A stretch of 64,000 nt of DNA from RGIG1995 sp045587445 (GCA_045587445.1 JAZNCH010000062.1:45277-109276), one strand, 5' to 3'. Numbered from the stretch's first letter, positions 24,612-33,636 are shown. Translations and numbers: made by a program. The notes: generated by a model from the letters alone, not told the origin.

Positions 24612-24754
24612 TTAAATTAATCAGTAAAAAAAGCTAATAAAGCTTCCAAACCTGCCGGTAGGAAAGTAAATACTTTAACCCCCGGTATGCAGCCTGTAAA
24701 AATTATATAAACAGGCGGCAAGAAATATAACTTGCATATATGGAGGAAATAAAA
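24612..24754 (+). other. Unusually long spacer between rpsZ and rpsH
   Basis: 143 bases, far longer than other gaps in the spc part. It holds several small hairpins: AAAGT/ACTTT, CCTGT/ACAGG and GCAAG/CTTGC. It lies just upstream of S8, the spc-operon autoregulator in E. coli (where the known site is at L5). I cannot show an S8-binding fold by eye. Confidence 0.4.
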
Positions 24755-25150
24755 ATGCAAATGTCAGACGTTATTGCTGATATGCTCACACGTATCAGAA
24801 ATGCAAACAGCGCAAAACACGAAACAGTTGATGTTCCTGCTTCTAATATGAAGAAGGCAATTGCAGACATTCTCGTTGCAGAAGGTTTTGTAAAGGGCTA
24901 TGAAATCATTGAAGACGGCAAGCAGGGCGTTATCAGAATCACACTTAAGTACAAGAATAAGCAGAGAGTTATCCAGGGTCTTAAGAGAGTATCTAAGCCC
25001 GGTCTCAGAGTTTATTCAAACTGTGAAGATATGCCGAAGGTTATGAACGGTCTCGGCATCGCTATCGTATCCACACCCAAGGGCATTATGACCGACAAGA
25101 AGGCTCGTAAAGAGAATGTTGGCGGCGAAGTACTTGCCTTTGTATGGTAA
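24755..25150 (+). CDS. rpsH: 30S ribosomal protein S8
   Basis: 131 residues. MQMSDVIADMLTRIRNAN at the start and STPKGIMTDKKARKENVGGE at the end are typical. ATG 24755 lies 8 bases after GGAGG; the ATG at 24740 overlaps the ribosome site and is rejected. Confidence 0.97.
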   Translation: MQMSDVIADMLTRIRNANSAKHETVDVPASNMKKAIADILVAEGFVKGYEIIEDGKQGVIRITLKYKNKQRVIQGLKRVSKPGLRVYSNCEDMPKVMNGLGIAIVSTPKGIMTDKKARKENVGGEVLAFVW

Positions 25151-25168
25151 TCGGGGAGGTAAGAAGAG

Positions 25169-25708
25169 ATGTCAAGAATAGGTAGAAAACCGATTGAAGT
25201 TCCTGCAGGCGTAGACGTAAAGATCGAAGCAGGTAACGTTGTAACAGTTAAGGGTGCATTGGGCACAATGACTCAGGCACTTCACAAAGATATGATCATC
25301 AAGAAGGAAGGCAACGAGCTTATCGTTGAACGTCCCTCTGAGATGAAAGAGCACAAGGCTCTTCACGGCTTGACAAGAACATTGTTGAGCAACATGGTAG
25401 AAGGCGTAACAAAGGGCTTCAGCAAGACTCTCGATATCAACGGTGTTGGTTACAGAGCAGCAAAAGCAGGTAAGACACTTACACTTAACCTTGGTTACTC
25501 ACATCCTATCACATTTGAAGAAGCAGACGGAATTACAATCGAAGTTCCCAATGCTAACCAGATAATCGTTAAGGGTACAGACAAGCAGAAGGTTGGTCAG
25601 CTCGCAGCTGAAATCAGAAGCAAGAGACCTCCCGAACCCTACCTTGGTAAGGGTGTTAAGTACTCCGACGAGAGAATTCGCCGCAAAGCCGGTAAGGCCG
25701 GTAAATAA
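25169..25708 (+). CDS. rplF: 50S ribosomal protein L6
   Basis: 179 residues. MSRIGRKPIEVPAGVDVKIE and the C-terminal RPPEPYLGKGVKYSDERIRR identify L6, which supports the sarcin-ricin loop region where elongation factors bind. Confidence 0.98.
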   Translation: MSRIGRKPIEVPAGVDVKIEAGNVVTVKGALGTMTQALHKDMIIKKEGNELIVERPSEMKEHKALHGLTRTLLSNMVEGVTKGFSKTLDINGVGYRAAKAGKTLTLNLGYSHPITFEEADGITIEVPNANQIIVKGTDKQKVGQLAAEIRSKRPPEPYLGKGVKYSDERIRRKAGKAGK

Positions 25709-25726
25709 TGAAAGGAGTGGAACAGA

Positions 25727-26086
25727 ATGGTATCAAGAAAAGATAGTAAGGCTCAGCGTCTTAAGAGACATAAGAGAATTAGAGCAAAGATTTCGGGTAC
25801 TACCGAAAGACCTCGCCTTTGCGTATATCGTTCACTTCAGAACATTCAGGTTCAGGTTATTGACGATACTAAGGGCGTAACATTGGTATCCGCATCCACT
25901 TTGGAAAAGGCCTTTGCAGGATACGGCGGTAACAAAGAAGCCGCAAAACAGATTGGTAAGACAATCGCTGAAAGAGCTCTCGAAAAGGGCATTACAGAAG
26001 TTGTATTCGACCGTGGCGGTAACCTTTATCACGGACGTGTTAAGGAACTCGCAGAAGCTGCTCGTGAGGGCGGCCTTAAGTTCTAA
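25727..26086 (+). CDS. rplR: 50S ribosomal protein L18
   Basis: 119 residues. RHKRIRAKISGTTERPRLCV and FDRGGNLYHGRVKELAEAAR are diagnostic. Binds 5S rRNA together with L5. Confidence 0.97.
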   Translation: MVSRKDSKAQRLKRHKRIRAKISGTTERPRLCVYRSLQNIQVQVIDDTKGVTLVSASTLEKAFAGYGGNKEAAKQIGKTIAERALEKGITEVVFDRGGNLYHGRVKELAEAAREGGLKF

Positions 26087-26106
26087 GGAAACAGGAGGAA
26101 AGTTTA

Positions 26107-26610
26107 ATGAATCAGAGAATAGATGCTTCGACACTCGATCTTCAGGAAAAACTCGTAGCTCTCAACCGTGTTTCCAAGACAGTTAAGGGCGGTCGTATTG
26201 CAAGATTTACAGCAATCATGGTAGTTGGCGACGGTCAGGGCCATGTAGGCTACGGTCTCGGTAAAGCAGCCGAAGTTCCGGATGCAATCCGCAAGGGTAT
26301 TGAAGATGCAAAGAAAAATATGATTACAGTATCCATGAAGGGTGATACAATTCCTCACGAGGTAATGGGTATCTACGGCGCAGGTAAGGTTCTTCTTAAG
26401 CCTGCCGCAGAAGGTACAGGTATCATCGCAGGTGGTACATGCCGTGCCGTTGTTGAAATGGCAGGTATAAAGAACATTCGTGCTAAGTGCCTTCGTTCAA
26501 ACAATCCTACAAACGTTGTTAAGGCAACATTTGAAGGACTCAAGGCTCTTCGTACAATGGAAGAAATTGCAGCTCTCCGCGACGTAAGCGTAGAAGCTAT
26601 CAAAGACTAA
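26107..26610 (+). CDS. rpsE: 30S ribosomal protein S5
   Basis: 167 residues. VNRVSKTVKGGR-like sequence (LNRVSKTVKGGRIARFTAIM) and GKAAEVPDAIRKGIEDAK are typical. S5 shapes decoding accuracy and the mRNA entry pore. Confidence 0.98.
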   Translation: MNQRIDASTLDLQEKLVALNRVSKTVKGGRIARFTAIMVVGDGQGHVGYGLGKAAEVPDAIRKGIEDAKKNMITVSMKGDTIPHEVMGIYGAGKVLLKPAAEGTGIIAGGTCRAVVEMAGIKNIRAKCLRSNNPTNVVKATFEGLKALRTMEEIAALRDVSVEAIKD

Positions 26611-26622
26611 GGAGGCAGAATT

Positions 26623-26808
26623 ATGGCAAACGTAAAAGTAACGCTCGTAAAAAGCCTCATCGGCGCTAAGCCTAACCAGAAGACAACAGCTAAGTCTCTC
26701 GGACTTGGCAAAATCGGTGATTTTATCGTACACGCTGAAGGCGATGTATTGAACGGTAAGATCAAGGTTATTTCCCACCTTGTTAAGGTGGAAAAGATTG
26801 AAGGATAA
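26623..26808 (+). CDS. rpmD: 50S ribosomal protein L30
   Basis: 61 residues. KVTLVKSLIGAKPNQKTTAK and LGKIGDFIVHAEGDVLNGKI match bacterial L30. GGAGG precedes the ATG at 26623. Confidence 0.96.
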   Translation: MANVKVTLVKSLIGAKPNQKTTAKSLGLGKIGDFIVHAEGDVLNGKIKVISHLVKVEKIEG

Positions 26809-26820
26809 GGAGGAAATACA

Positions 26821-27264
26821 ATGAAACTCCATGAACTTTCTCCGGCAGAAGGCTCCGTAAAGAGCGCATACCGCAAAGGACGCGGTGCCGGTTCCGGTAA
26901 CGGAAAAACAGCAGGTAAGGGTCATAAAGGTCAGAACGCTCGTTCAGGCGGCGGTGTACGTCCCGGATTTGAAGGTGGACAGATTCCCCTTTACAGACGC
27001 CTTCCTAAAAGAGGATTCAAGAACAGATTTGCAAAGGAATATGCTATTGTTAACATAAGCAAGCTTGATGCAAAATTCAACGACGGCGACGTAGTTGATA
27101 TGGCAGCTCTTGTAGCTTGCGGATTGGTTGGCAAGGAGCTTGACGGTCTTAAGATTCTGGGCAACGGTGAAATCACAAAGAAATTAACCGTAAAAGCTAA
27201 AATCTTCTCCGCTGCTGCAAAAGAAAAGATCGAGGCAGCGGGCGGAAAGACTGAGGTGGTATAA
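26821..27264 (+). CDS. rplO: 50S ribosomal protein L15
   Basis: 147 residues. MKLHELSPAEGSVKSAYRKG, the glycine-rich GRGAGSGNGKTAGKGHKGQN and GFEGGQIPLYRRLPKRGF are characteristic. secY starts two bases after its stop codon. Confidence 0.98.
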   Translation: MKLHELSPAEGSVKSAYRKGRGAGSGNGKTAGKGHKGQNARSGGGVRPGFEGGQIPLYRRLPKRGFKNRFAKEYAIVNISKLDAKFNDGDVVDMAALVACGLVGKELDGLKILGNGEITKKLTVKAKIFSAAAKEKIEAAGGKTEVV

Positions 27265-27265
27265 A

Positions 27266-28564
27266 ATGCTTCAGACATTGAGAAACGGTTGGAAAATCCC
27301 CGAACTTAAGGGTAAGATACTTTTCACACTCATGATAATTATTCTTTATCGTGTTGGTGCGGTTATTCCGGTACCTTACATCAATTCGGAAATGCTTAGC
27401 TCTCTTATGCAGAGCTCCGGATCTTTCTTCCAGTATATCAACGTTCTCTCCGGTGATGCCTTTGCACAGGCAACATTGTTTGCTCTCTCGGTTTCACCAT
27501 ATATCACATCACAGATTATTATGCAGCTTCTCGCAATTGCTATTCCCGCTTTGGAAAGACTTTCCAAAAATGGCGAAGAAGGTCAGAAGAAGCTTACACA
27601 GATAAGCCGTTACGTAACTATCGGCATAGCTCTTATTACTTCATACGGTTACTACATGTTTATGAGAGTAAACGGTTTGATTTTGAACAAGTCAGTATTT
27701 GCAGCAATAGTTGTATTGGCATGTTACGTGGCAGGTTCTGCCTTGATTATGTGGCTTGCTGAACAGATTAATGATTACGGTATCGGCAACGGTGTATCTA
27801 TTATACTCTTTGCCAATATCCTTTCGGGACTTCCCTCATTCCTCATTAGTATGTTCACACAGATGTTCACAGGCGGTTGGAAAGGGCTTGTATATGCGTT
27901 GGTGGTTATAGTTATCGGTCTTGCTATGCTTACATTCATTGTATTTATGAGTGAAAGCGAACGCCGTCTTCCCGTTCAGTACGCGAAGAAGGTTGTGGGC
28001 AGAAAGATGTACGGCGGACAGAGCACAAACCTTCCTATTAAGGTTAATATGTCCGGTGTAATGCCGATAATTTTTGCGAACTCCATTCTCGGACTTCCCA
28101 CTACCATTGCAGCACTCCTCAGCACACCCAAAGAAGGAACCTTCTGGTACAACTTCCTTGAAGTGTTCTCTTATGAGTCTCCCGTATATGCGATTATATT
28201 TACAATACTTATAATTGCATTTGCGTATTTCTACATTGCAATCTCCTTTAATCCCGTAGAAGTTTCAAACAACCTTAAGAAGAACGGTGGATTTATTCCC
28301 GGTATTCGTCCCGGTAAGCCTACTTCGGACTATATTACAAAAGTTCTTAATAAGATTATTCTTATTGGTGCAATTATGTTGAGTGTTATCGCAGTATTGC
28401 CTCTCATTATTAATATGATAGCAACTGCATCGCTCGGCACAGGTATCGGAAGTCTTGCGTTCGGTGGATCTTCGATTATCATCGTTGTAGGTGTTGTAAT
28501 TGAACTTATACGTGCGATTGAAGCTGAAATGACAATGCGTCATTACAAAGGCTTCTTAGATTAA
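27266..28564 (+). CDS. secY: Preprotein translocase subunit SecY
   Basis: 432 residues, ten predicted membrane helices. Visible are the first helix (KILFTLMIIILYRVGAVIPV), the plug region after it, LAEQINDYGIGNGVSIIL, and the ribosome-contacting cytoplasmic loops around PVQYAKKVVGRKMYGG and GFIPGIRPGKPTSDY. Forms the protein-conducting channel with SecE and SecG. It is placed between L15 and adk as in other Firmicutes. Confidence 0.98.
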   Translation: MLQTLRNGWKIPELKGKILFTLMIIILYRVGAVIPVPYINSEMLSSLMQSSGSFFQYINVLSGDAFAQATLFALSVSPYITSQIIMQLLAIAIPALERLSKNGEEGQKKLTQISRYVTIGIALITSYGYYMFMRVNGLILNKSVFAAIVVLACYVAGSALIMWLAEQINDYGIGNGVSIILFANILSGLPSFLISMFTQMFTGGWKGLVYALVVIVIGLAMLTFIVFMSESERRLPVQYAKKVVGRKMYGGQSTNLPIKVNMSGVMPIIFANSILGLPTTIAALLSTPKEGTFWYNFLEVFSYESPVYAIIFTILIIAFAYFYIAISFNPVEVSNNLKKNGGFIPGIRPGKPTSDYITKVLNKIILIGAIMLSVIAVLPLIINMIATASLGTGIGSLAFGGSSIIIVVGVVIELIRAIEAEMTMRHYKGFLD

Positions 28565-28573
28565 GGAGACAAT

Positions 28574-29206
28574 ATGAAGATAATATTCCTTGGAGCACCC
28601 GGCGCAGGAAAGGGTACTCAGGCAGAAAAGATAGCTGAAATCTGCTCGATACCCACCATTTCTACCGGAGCAATCATTCGCGAAGCGATAAAGAACGGAA
28701 CGGAAATGGGTATTGCTGCAAAGGCTTATACCGAAAAGGGTGCTCTTGTTCCCGACGAAGTGGTAATCGGCATTATTAAAGAACGTCTTACCGCAGACGA
28801 CTGCAAAAACGGCTTTATTCTTGACGGTTTCCCTCGCACAGTTCCTCAGGCGGAAGCACTTGATGAGCTTGGCGTAAAAATTGATTGCGTCGTTGACATT
28901 GATGTTGACGATGCCGACATTGTTGAACGTATGAGCGGACGCCGTGTGTGTGAAGCGTGCGGTATGTCTTATCATATCAAGTATATTCCTACAAAGGATA
29001 ACAAGACTTGCGACAAATGCGGCGCAAATCTTATAATCCGTAAGGATGACCAGCCCGAAACAGTACTTGAGAGACTTAAGATTTATCACAATCAGACAGA
29101 ACCTCTTAAAGAGTATTACGGCAAGAAGGGAATCCTTAAGTCCGTTGACGGACGCGGAGATATTGCTGAAATAACAGAATTGATTTTGAAATCAATTCGA
29201 GTCTAA
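28574..29206 (+). CDS. adk: Adenylate kinase
   Basis: 210 residues. The P-loop is FLGAPGAGKGTQAEKI, the AMP site includes STGAIIREAI, and DGFPRTVPQAEAL is the second conserved stretch. The LID carries a four-cysteine zinc site (CEACG and CDKCG), common in Gram-positive adenylate kinases. Balances ATP, ADP and AMP. Confidence 0.98.
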   Translation: MKIIFLGAPGAGKGTQAEKIAEICSIPTISTGAIIREAIKNGTEMGIAAKAYTEKGALVPDEVVIGIIKERLTADDCKNGFILDGFPRTVPQAEALDELGVKIDCVVDIDVDDADIVERMSGRRVCEACGMSYHIKYIPTKDNKTCDKCGANLIIRKDDQPETVLERLKIYHNQTEPLKEYYGKKGILKSVDGRGDIAEITELILKSIRV

Positions 29207-29217
29207 AGGCAAAATAT

Positions 29218-29970
29218 ATGATACAACTTAAAAACGCAGCTCAAATTGCGATTATGAAAGAGGCAGGCAGAATCACAGGTGAGGCTTTGTGCCTTGCCGG
29301 TGAGGCTGTAAAAGAAGGAATATCTACCAAATATCTTGATGATATAATCTACAATCATATTGTGAAATCGGGTGCAAAGCCCAGTTTTCTCGGATACGGC
29401 GGCTTCCCCGGAAGTGCTTGTATTTCCATTAATGATGAGGTTATACACGGTATACCGTCGAAGAGAAAAATACTTCAAGATGGTGATATTGTTAAGATAG
29501 ACGTTGGTGCATTCTTCAACGGATTCCACGGAGACTCTGCCAATACTTTTGCTGTCGGAAACGTTTCCGATGAGGCAAAGAGACTTATTGAAGCAGCTAA
29601 GACTTCCTTTGAAAAGGGAATTAAGGTTGCAATGCCCGGGAATCGAATAGGCGATATCGGAAGTGCTATCGAAGAACAGGTAAAAAAATACGGGTTTAGC
29701 GTTGTCAGACAGTTTGTCGGACACGGAATAGGTAAAGAATTGCACGAAGATCCAAGCGTTCCCAACTACGGAAGCGCAGGACACGGTGTTAGACTTGCAA
29801 AGGGAATGGCACTGGCAATTGAACCTATGGTAAACGCAGGAACTCACGAAGTTTACGTGTTACCTGATGGTTGGACGGTAAAAACCAAAGACGGCAAGTT
29901 GTCCGCGCATTATGAACATACGAACATTTTGACGGATGATGGCGTAATATCTACCACTAAAGTAAACTGA
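29218..29970 (+). CDS. map: Methionine aminopeptidase, type I
   Basis: 250 residues. Removes the N-terminal Met after deformylation. Metal ligands are visible in KIDVGAFFNGFHGDSA, FVGHGIGKELHEDP, and the downstream Glu residues in AIEPM and HYEHTNI. ATG 29218 follows adk by 11 bases. Directly after its stop lies the decayed KOW gene. Confidence 0.98.
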   Translation: MIQLKNAAQIAIMKEAGRITGEALCLAGEAVKEGISTKYLDDIIYNHIVKSGAKPSFLGYGGFPGSACISINDEVIHGIPSKRKILQDGDIVKIDVGAFFNGFHGDSANTFAVGNVSDEAKRLIEAAKTSFEKGIKVAMPGNRIGDIGSAIEEQVKKYGFSVVRQFVGHGIGKELHEDPSVPNYGSAGHGVRLAKGMALAIEPMVNAGTHEVYVLPDGWTVKTKDGKLSAHYEHTNILTDDGVISTTKVN

Positions 29971-30150
29971 AAGTTTTAGTTTATTTTCGGTAGTGTCGCA
30001 ATTTCTCTTAACTAAAACGCTATAAAGACAAAGAAAGCTTCAGAGACGGTGTGCTTGATGAAGAATACGTCTTTTTAGCTTAAATTAAGAGAGTAAAAAA
30101 ATGAGAAGCCAAAAAAGATAAAGCATATAAGGCTTGTTGGGATGGCTTGA
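29971..30150 (+). pseudogene. Decayed KOW-domain (L14e-like) RNA-binding protein gene
   Basis: No open frame, but pieces of a KOW protein can be read in order across two frames: GSVAISL (from 29989), then DKESF...GVLDEEYVFLA (30027-30080) ended by TAA, IKRV, and finally KPKKIKHIRLVGMA and a stop at 30150. These match the usual product between map and infA in Firmicutes, which runs SLAGRDKG...EYVFLADGKIRRVEKPKKKK by family knowledge. At least two frame changes and two in-frame stops separate the pieces. Either the gene is broken or the assembly has errors here. Bases 30151-30254 hold nothing else I recognise. Confidence 0.75.
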
Positions 30151-30254
30151 CGGTGATTTAGCACCACTGTTAAAAAAAGCATTTCGACAAAGACCGCGGC
30201 AAAAAGCTTTATCGTATCATAATAGTCCTGAAAATCTAAGAAGGAGTGATTGTT

Positions 30255-30473
30255 TTGCCAAAGGACGACGTTATTGAATTTGAAGGTACCGTGCTTGAGG
30301 CTTTGCCCAATGCAACCTTCAAGGTACAGCTGCCCAATGGGCACACAGTTAACGCTCACATTTCAGGTAAGCTTAGAATGAACTATATCTGGATTGTACC
30401 GGGCGATAAAGTTACAGTAGAAGTTTCAGTATACGACCTTACAAAAGGGCGTATAACATGGCGCACTAAATAA
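30255..30473 (+). CDS. infA: Translation initiation factor IF-1
   Basis: 72 residues with the OB fold: KDDVIEFEGTVLEALPNATF, then LPNGHTVNAHISGKLRMNYI and PGDKVTVEVS. TTG 30255 is the best start, 8 bases after AAGGAG and giving MPKDDVIE; a GTG at 30246 overlaps the ribosome site. Confidence 0.96.
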   Translation: MPKDDVIEFEGTVLEALPNATFKVQLPNGHTVNAHISGKLRMNYIWIVPGDKVTVEVSVYDLTKGRITWRTK

Positions 30474-30506
30474 TAATACGCGTAAAGAAAGGACCGGTGT
30501 AAAGAA

Positions 30507-30620
30507 ATGAAGGTCAAACCCAGCGTAAAGAAAATTTGTGAAAAATGCAAAATCATTAAGAGAAAAGGCAAAGTAATGGTTATTTGCGAAAACCCTAAGC
30601 ATAAACAGAAACAAGGCTAA
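30507..30620 (+). CDS. rpmJ: 50S ribosomal protein L36
   Basis: 37 residues: MKVKPSVKKICEKCKIIKRK, then GKVMVICENPKHKQKQG. The zinc ligands Cys11, Cys14, Cys27 and His32 are all present, so this is the zinc-containing form. ATG 30507 is preceded by AAAGGAC. It lies 33 bases after infA, its usual place. Confidence 0.97.
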   Translation: MKVKPSVKKICEKCKIIKRKGKVMVICENPKHKQKQG

Positions 30621-30636
30621 AGAGGTGAATTAATAA

Positions 30637-31005
30637 ATGGCACGTATAGCAGGTGTTGATATTCCAAATGCAAAGCGCATTGAAATCGCTCTTACCTATA
30701 TATATGGTATTGGCCGTAAAAGTGCAAACGACATCCTCGCAAGTACAGGTATAGACCCTGACAAGAGAGCTAAGGATCTCACAGAGGACGAAGTTGCAAA
30801 GCTCAGAGATGAGATTGAAAACAATTATAAAGTAGAAGGTGACCTCCACCGTGAAGTTGCTCTTGACATCAAGAGATTGGTTGAAATCAACTGCTTCCGC
30901 GGCATCAGACACAGAAAAGGTCTCCCTGTCAGAGGTCAGCGTACTAAAACAAACGCAAGAACAAGAAAAGGCCCTGCAAAAACTATCGCAAATAAGAAGA
31001 AGTAA
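30637..31005 (+). CDS. rpsM: 30S ribosomal protein S13
   Basis: 122 residues. MARIAGVDIPNAKRIEIALT, FRGIRHRKGLPVRGQRTKTN and a basic tail KGPAKTIANKKK. Contacts P-site tRNA and S19. Confidence 0.98.
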   Translation: MARIAGVDIPNAKRIEIALTYIYGIGRKSANDILASTGIDPDKRAKDLTEDEVAKLRDEIENNYKVEGDLHREVALDIKRLVEINCFRGIRHRKGLPVRGQRTKTNARTRKGPAKTIANKKK

Positions 31006-31023
31006 AGGAGGGTAATACTTCAA

Positions 31024-31422
31024 ATGGCAAAAGCAGCAAATAAAAAGGTTGTAAGAAAGCGCCGTGAGCGCAAGAATATTGAAAAAGGTGCGGCACATAT
31101 TCGCGCTACTTTCAATAACACAATCGTAACAATATCCGATGTTAACGGCAACGCAGTATCCTGGGCTTCAGCAGGCGAACTCGGTTTCAAAGGCTCTAAG
31201 AAGTCTACACCCTTCGCAGCACAGATGGCAGCAGAAACTGCAGCAAAAGCAGCTATGGAACACGGTATGAAGACCGTAGAAGTTTACGTAAAAGGCCCCG
31301 GTAGCGGCAGAGAATCCGCAATACGTGCTCTTCAGGCAGTAGGTCTTGATATTACACTTATCAAGGACGTAACACCCATTCCTCACAATGGATGCAGACC
31401 GCCTAAGAGAAGACGTGTTTAA
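31024..31422 (+). CDS. rpsK: 30S ribosomal protein S11
   Basis: 132 residues. HIRATFNNTIVTISDVNGN and the C-terminal PIPHNGCRPPKRRRV are diagnostic. Platform protein next to the mRNA exit. Confidence 0.98.
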   Translation: MAKAANKKVVRKRRERKNIEKGAAHIRATFNNTIVTISDVNGNAVSWASAGELGFKGSKKSTPFAAQMAAETAAKAAMEHGMKTVEVYVKGPGSGRESAIRALQAVGLDITLIKDVTPIPHNGCRPPKRRRV

Positions 31423-31448
31423 TACGTAAATAGGAGGAAAAATAAGTT

Positions 31449-32075
31449 ATGGCAAGATATACAGGACCTGCGTGCAGACTTTGCCGCAGAGAAGGTACAA
31501 AGCTCTTTTTGAAGGGCGAACGTTGTATGTCAGACAAGTGCTCGGTAGCTCGCAGACCCGCAGCTCCCGGACAGCATGGCGCAAACAGCAAGAAGCTTAA
31601 GGAATACGGTTTGCAGCTTCGTGAAAAGCAGAAGGCAAGAAGATACTACGGCGTGCTTGAAAACCAGTTCAAGCACTATTATGAGCTCGCTGCAAAGCAG
31701 GAGGGCGTAACCGGTGAAAATCTTCTTTCATTGCTTGAACGCCGTTTTGACAATGTAGTATACAGAATGGGCTTGGCAGAAAGCCGTAAGGAAGCTCGTC
31801 AGCTTGTTACACATGGTCATTTCTCAATTAACGGTAAGAAGGCTAACGTTCCTTCTATCATTGTTAAGCAGGGTGATGTTATCGCTCTCAGAGAAGGCGC
31901 ACGTGCATCTGAAAAGTTTAAGGGCTTGATGGAAGTTATGGAAAGCAACAACGCTCCCAAGTGGCTCGAAGTTGATAACAGTGCTGTATCAGCAAAAGTT
32001 ATCGCTCTGCCTAAGAGAGATGATATTGACTTCCCGTTCGAAGAACAGCTCATCGTAGAGTTGTACTCAAAGTAA
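31449..32075 (+). CDS. rpsD: 30S ribosomal protein S4
   Basis: 208 residues. The N-terminal zinc form is present (CRLCRREG and later CMSDKCSVARR), followed by the S4 RNA-binding fold (YRMGLAESRKEARQLVTHGH). Assembly initiator and part of the mRNA entry site. Its presence inside the alpha cluster, before rpoA, is common in Clostridia but not in Bacillus. Confidence 0.98.
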   Translation: MARYTGPACRLCRREGTKLFLKGERCMSDKCSVARRPAAPGQHGANSKKLKEYGLQLREKQKARRYYGVLENQFKHYYELAAKQEGVTGENLLSLLERRFDNVVYRMGLAESRKEARQLVTHGHFSINGKKANVPSIIVKQGDVIALREGARASEKFKGLMEVMESNNAPKWLEVDNSAVSAKVIALPKRDDIDFPFEEQLIVELYSK

Positions 32076-32143
32076 AACAGCACCTCCGTCCACAAAGCCG
32101 GAGAAGAAAACCGGCGAAAACCTAAAATTACAGGAGGAAAATT

Positions 32144-33094
32144 ATGATCGAAATAGAAAAGCCCAATATATCCACGATAAACTTAAGCGAAGACGGCTCA
32201 AAAGGAAAATTTATTATTGAGCCCCTCGAAAGAGGTTACGGAACAACACTCGGCAATTCACTTCGCAGAGTCTTGCTCAGCTCCCTTCCCGGCGTAGCTG
32301 TAACAAGCGTAAAAATTGACGGTGTTCTCCACGAGATTTCGACTATTCCCGGTGTTACAGAGGATGTTACAAACATTATTCTTAACGTTAAGGGAATTAC
32401 GGCTAAGCTTAACAGCCAGGGACCCAAGACCGTTGTTATTGACGTAACAGGTCCTATGGACGTAACAGCAGGCGATATTAAGCAGGACGCTGACATCGAA
32501 GTTCTCAATCCTGACCATCATATTGCAACAGTCAGCGAAAACACTCGTTTGTATATGGAACTTACATTTGATCACGGTCGTGGTTACGTTTCTCAGGAAA
32601 AGAACAAGCAGAACAACCAGTCCGTTATCGGTGTTATCTATACCGATTCCATTTACACACCAGTATACAATGTTAGCTACACAGTTGAAAACACTCGTGT
32701 AGGTAATATTACTGACTACGATAAGCTTACCCTCGAGGTATTGACTAATGGTACTATCAGTGCCAAAGAGGCAATTTCCCTCGGTGCCAAGATACTCAAC
32801 GAGCATCTCAATCTGTTTGTAGACTTGTCTGACGAGCCTATCAAGGCAGATATATTAGTTGAGCGCGAAGAAACTAAACTGGAAAAAGTTCTTGAGATGA
32901 CCATTGAGGAGCTTGAACTGTCCGTAAGAAGCTTCAACTGCTTGAAGCGTGCGGGAATTGATACCGTTCAGGATCTTACAAACCGCACGGAAGAGGACAT
33001 GATCAAGGTCAGAAACCTCGGTAAGAAATCGCTTGACGAAGTTATTCAAAAATTGCACTCACTTAATCTCGGCCTTAAGAAAGAGGAAGACTGA
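32144..33094 (+). CDS. rpoA: RNA polymerase alpha subunit
   Basis: 316 residues. The N-terminal assembly domain has RGYGTTLGNSLRRVLLSSLPG; the C-terminal domain (about 245-305) has LELSVRSFNCLKRAGI and the helix-hairpin-helix VRNLGKKSLDEVIQKL, which binds UP elements and activators. A CTCCG/CGGAG hairpin lies in the gap after S4, and AGGAGG precedes the ATG. Confidence 0.98.
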   Translation: MIEIEKPNISTINLSEDGSKGKFIIEPLERGYGTTLGNSLRRVLLSSLPGVAVTSVKIDGVLHEISTIPGVTEDVTNIILNVKGITAKLNSQGPKTVVIDVTGPMDVTAGDIKQDADIEVLNPDHHIATVSENTRLYMELTFDHGRGYVSQEKNKQNNQSVIGVIYTDSIYTPVYNVSYTVENTRVGNITDYDKLTLEVLTNGTISAKEAISLGAKILNEHLNLFVDLSDEPIKADILVEREETKLEKVLEMTIEELELSVRSFNCLKRAGIDTVQDLTNRTEEDMIKVRNLGKKSLDEVIQKLHSLNLGLKKEED

Positions 33095-33148
33095 GGAAAG
33101 TGCGACATACGCTCATTTAATTGATATGTAAGAAGGAGGTCCCTTACA

Positions 33149-33622
33149 ATGCCAGGAACCAGAAAACTCGGCAGACCTACTGCTCACAGACAAGCGATGT
33201 TAAGAGGTATGGTAACCTATCTCCTTGAGAACGGTTCTATCGAAACAACTCTTACCAGAGCTAAAGAAGTACGTAGCTTGACCGAAAAAATGATTACTCT
33301 CGGCAAGAAGAATACTCTTGCTGCTAAAAGAGCTGCTATGGCTTTCGTGACAAAGGAAGACGTAGTAAAGAAGCTTTTTGATACAATTGCACCTGAATAC
33401 GCTGACAGAAACGGCGGTTACACCCGTATGTACAAACTCGGTCCCCGTCGTGGTGATGGTGCAGAAATGGCTCTTATTAAGCTTGTAGTTGACGAAAAGG
33501 TTGCAGAAGAAGCTAAGAAAGAGACAAAGAAGGCTGCAAAGAAAGCAGAAGCTAATGCCGAAGAAGCAAAGGTTGAAGAGGTTAAAGCAGAAGAAGCTAC
33601 CGAAGAAACCAAAGCAGAATAA
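33149..33622 (+). CDS. rplQ: 50S ribosomal protein L17 with extended charged tail
   Basis: 157 residues; most bacterial L17 are 112-130. The core is standard (RKLGRPTAHRQAMLRGMVTY, YTRMYKLGPRRGDGAEMALI). From about residue 115 a tail made almost only of Ala, Glu, Lys and Val follows (such as EEAKKETKKAAKKAEANAEE), likely helical or disordered. It closes the superoperon, before a strong terminator. Confidence 0.97.
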   Translation: MPGTRKLGRPTAHRQAMLRGMVTYLLENGSIETTLTRAKEVRSLTEKMITLGKKNTLAAKRAAMAFVTKEDVVKKLFDTIAPEYADRNGGYTRMYKLGPRRGDGAEMALIKLVVDEKVAEEAKKETKKAAKKAEANAEEAKVEEVKAEEATEETKAE

Positions 33623-33636
33623 TTTTAGTTTTAGGG

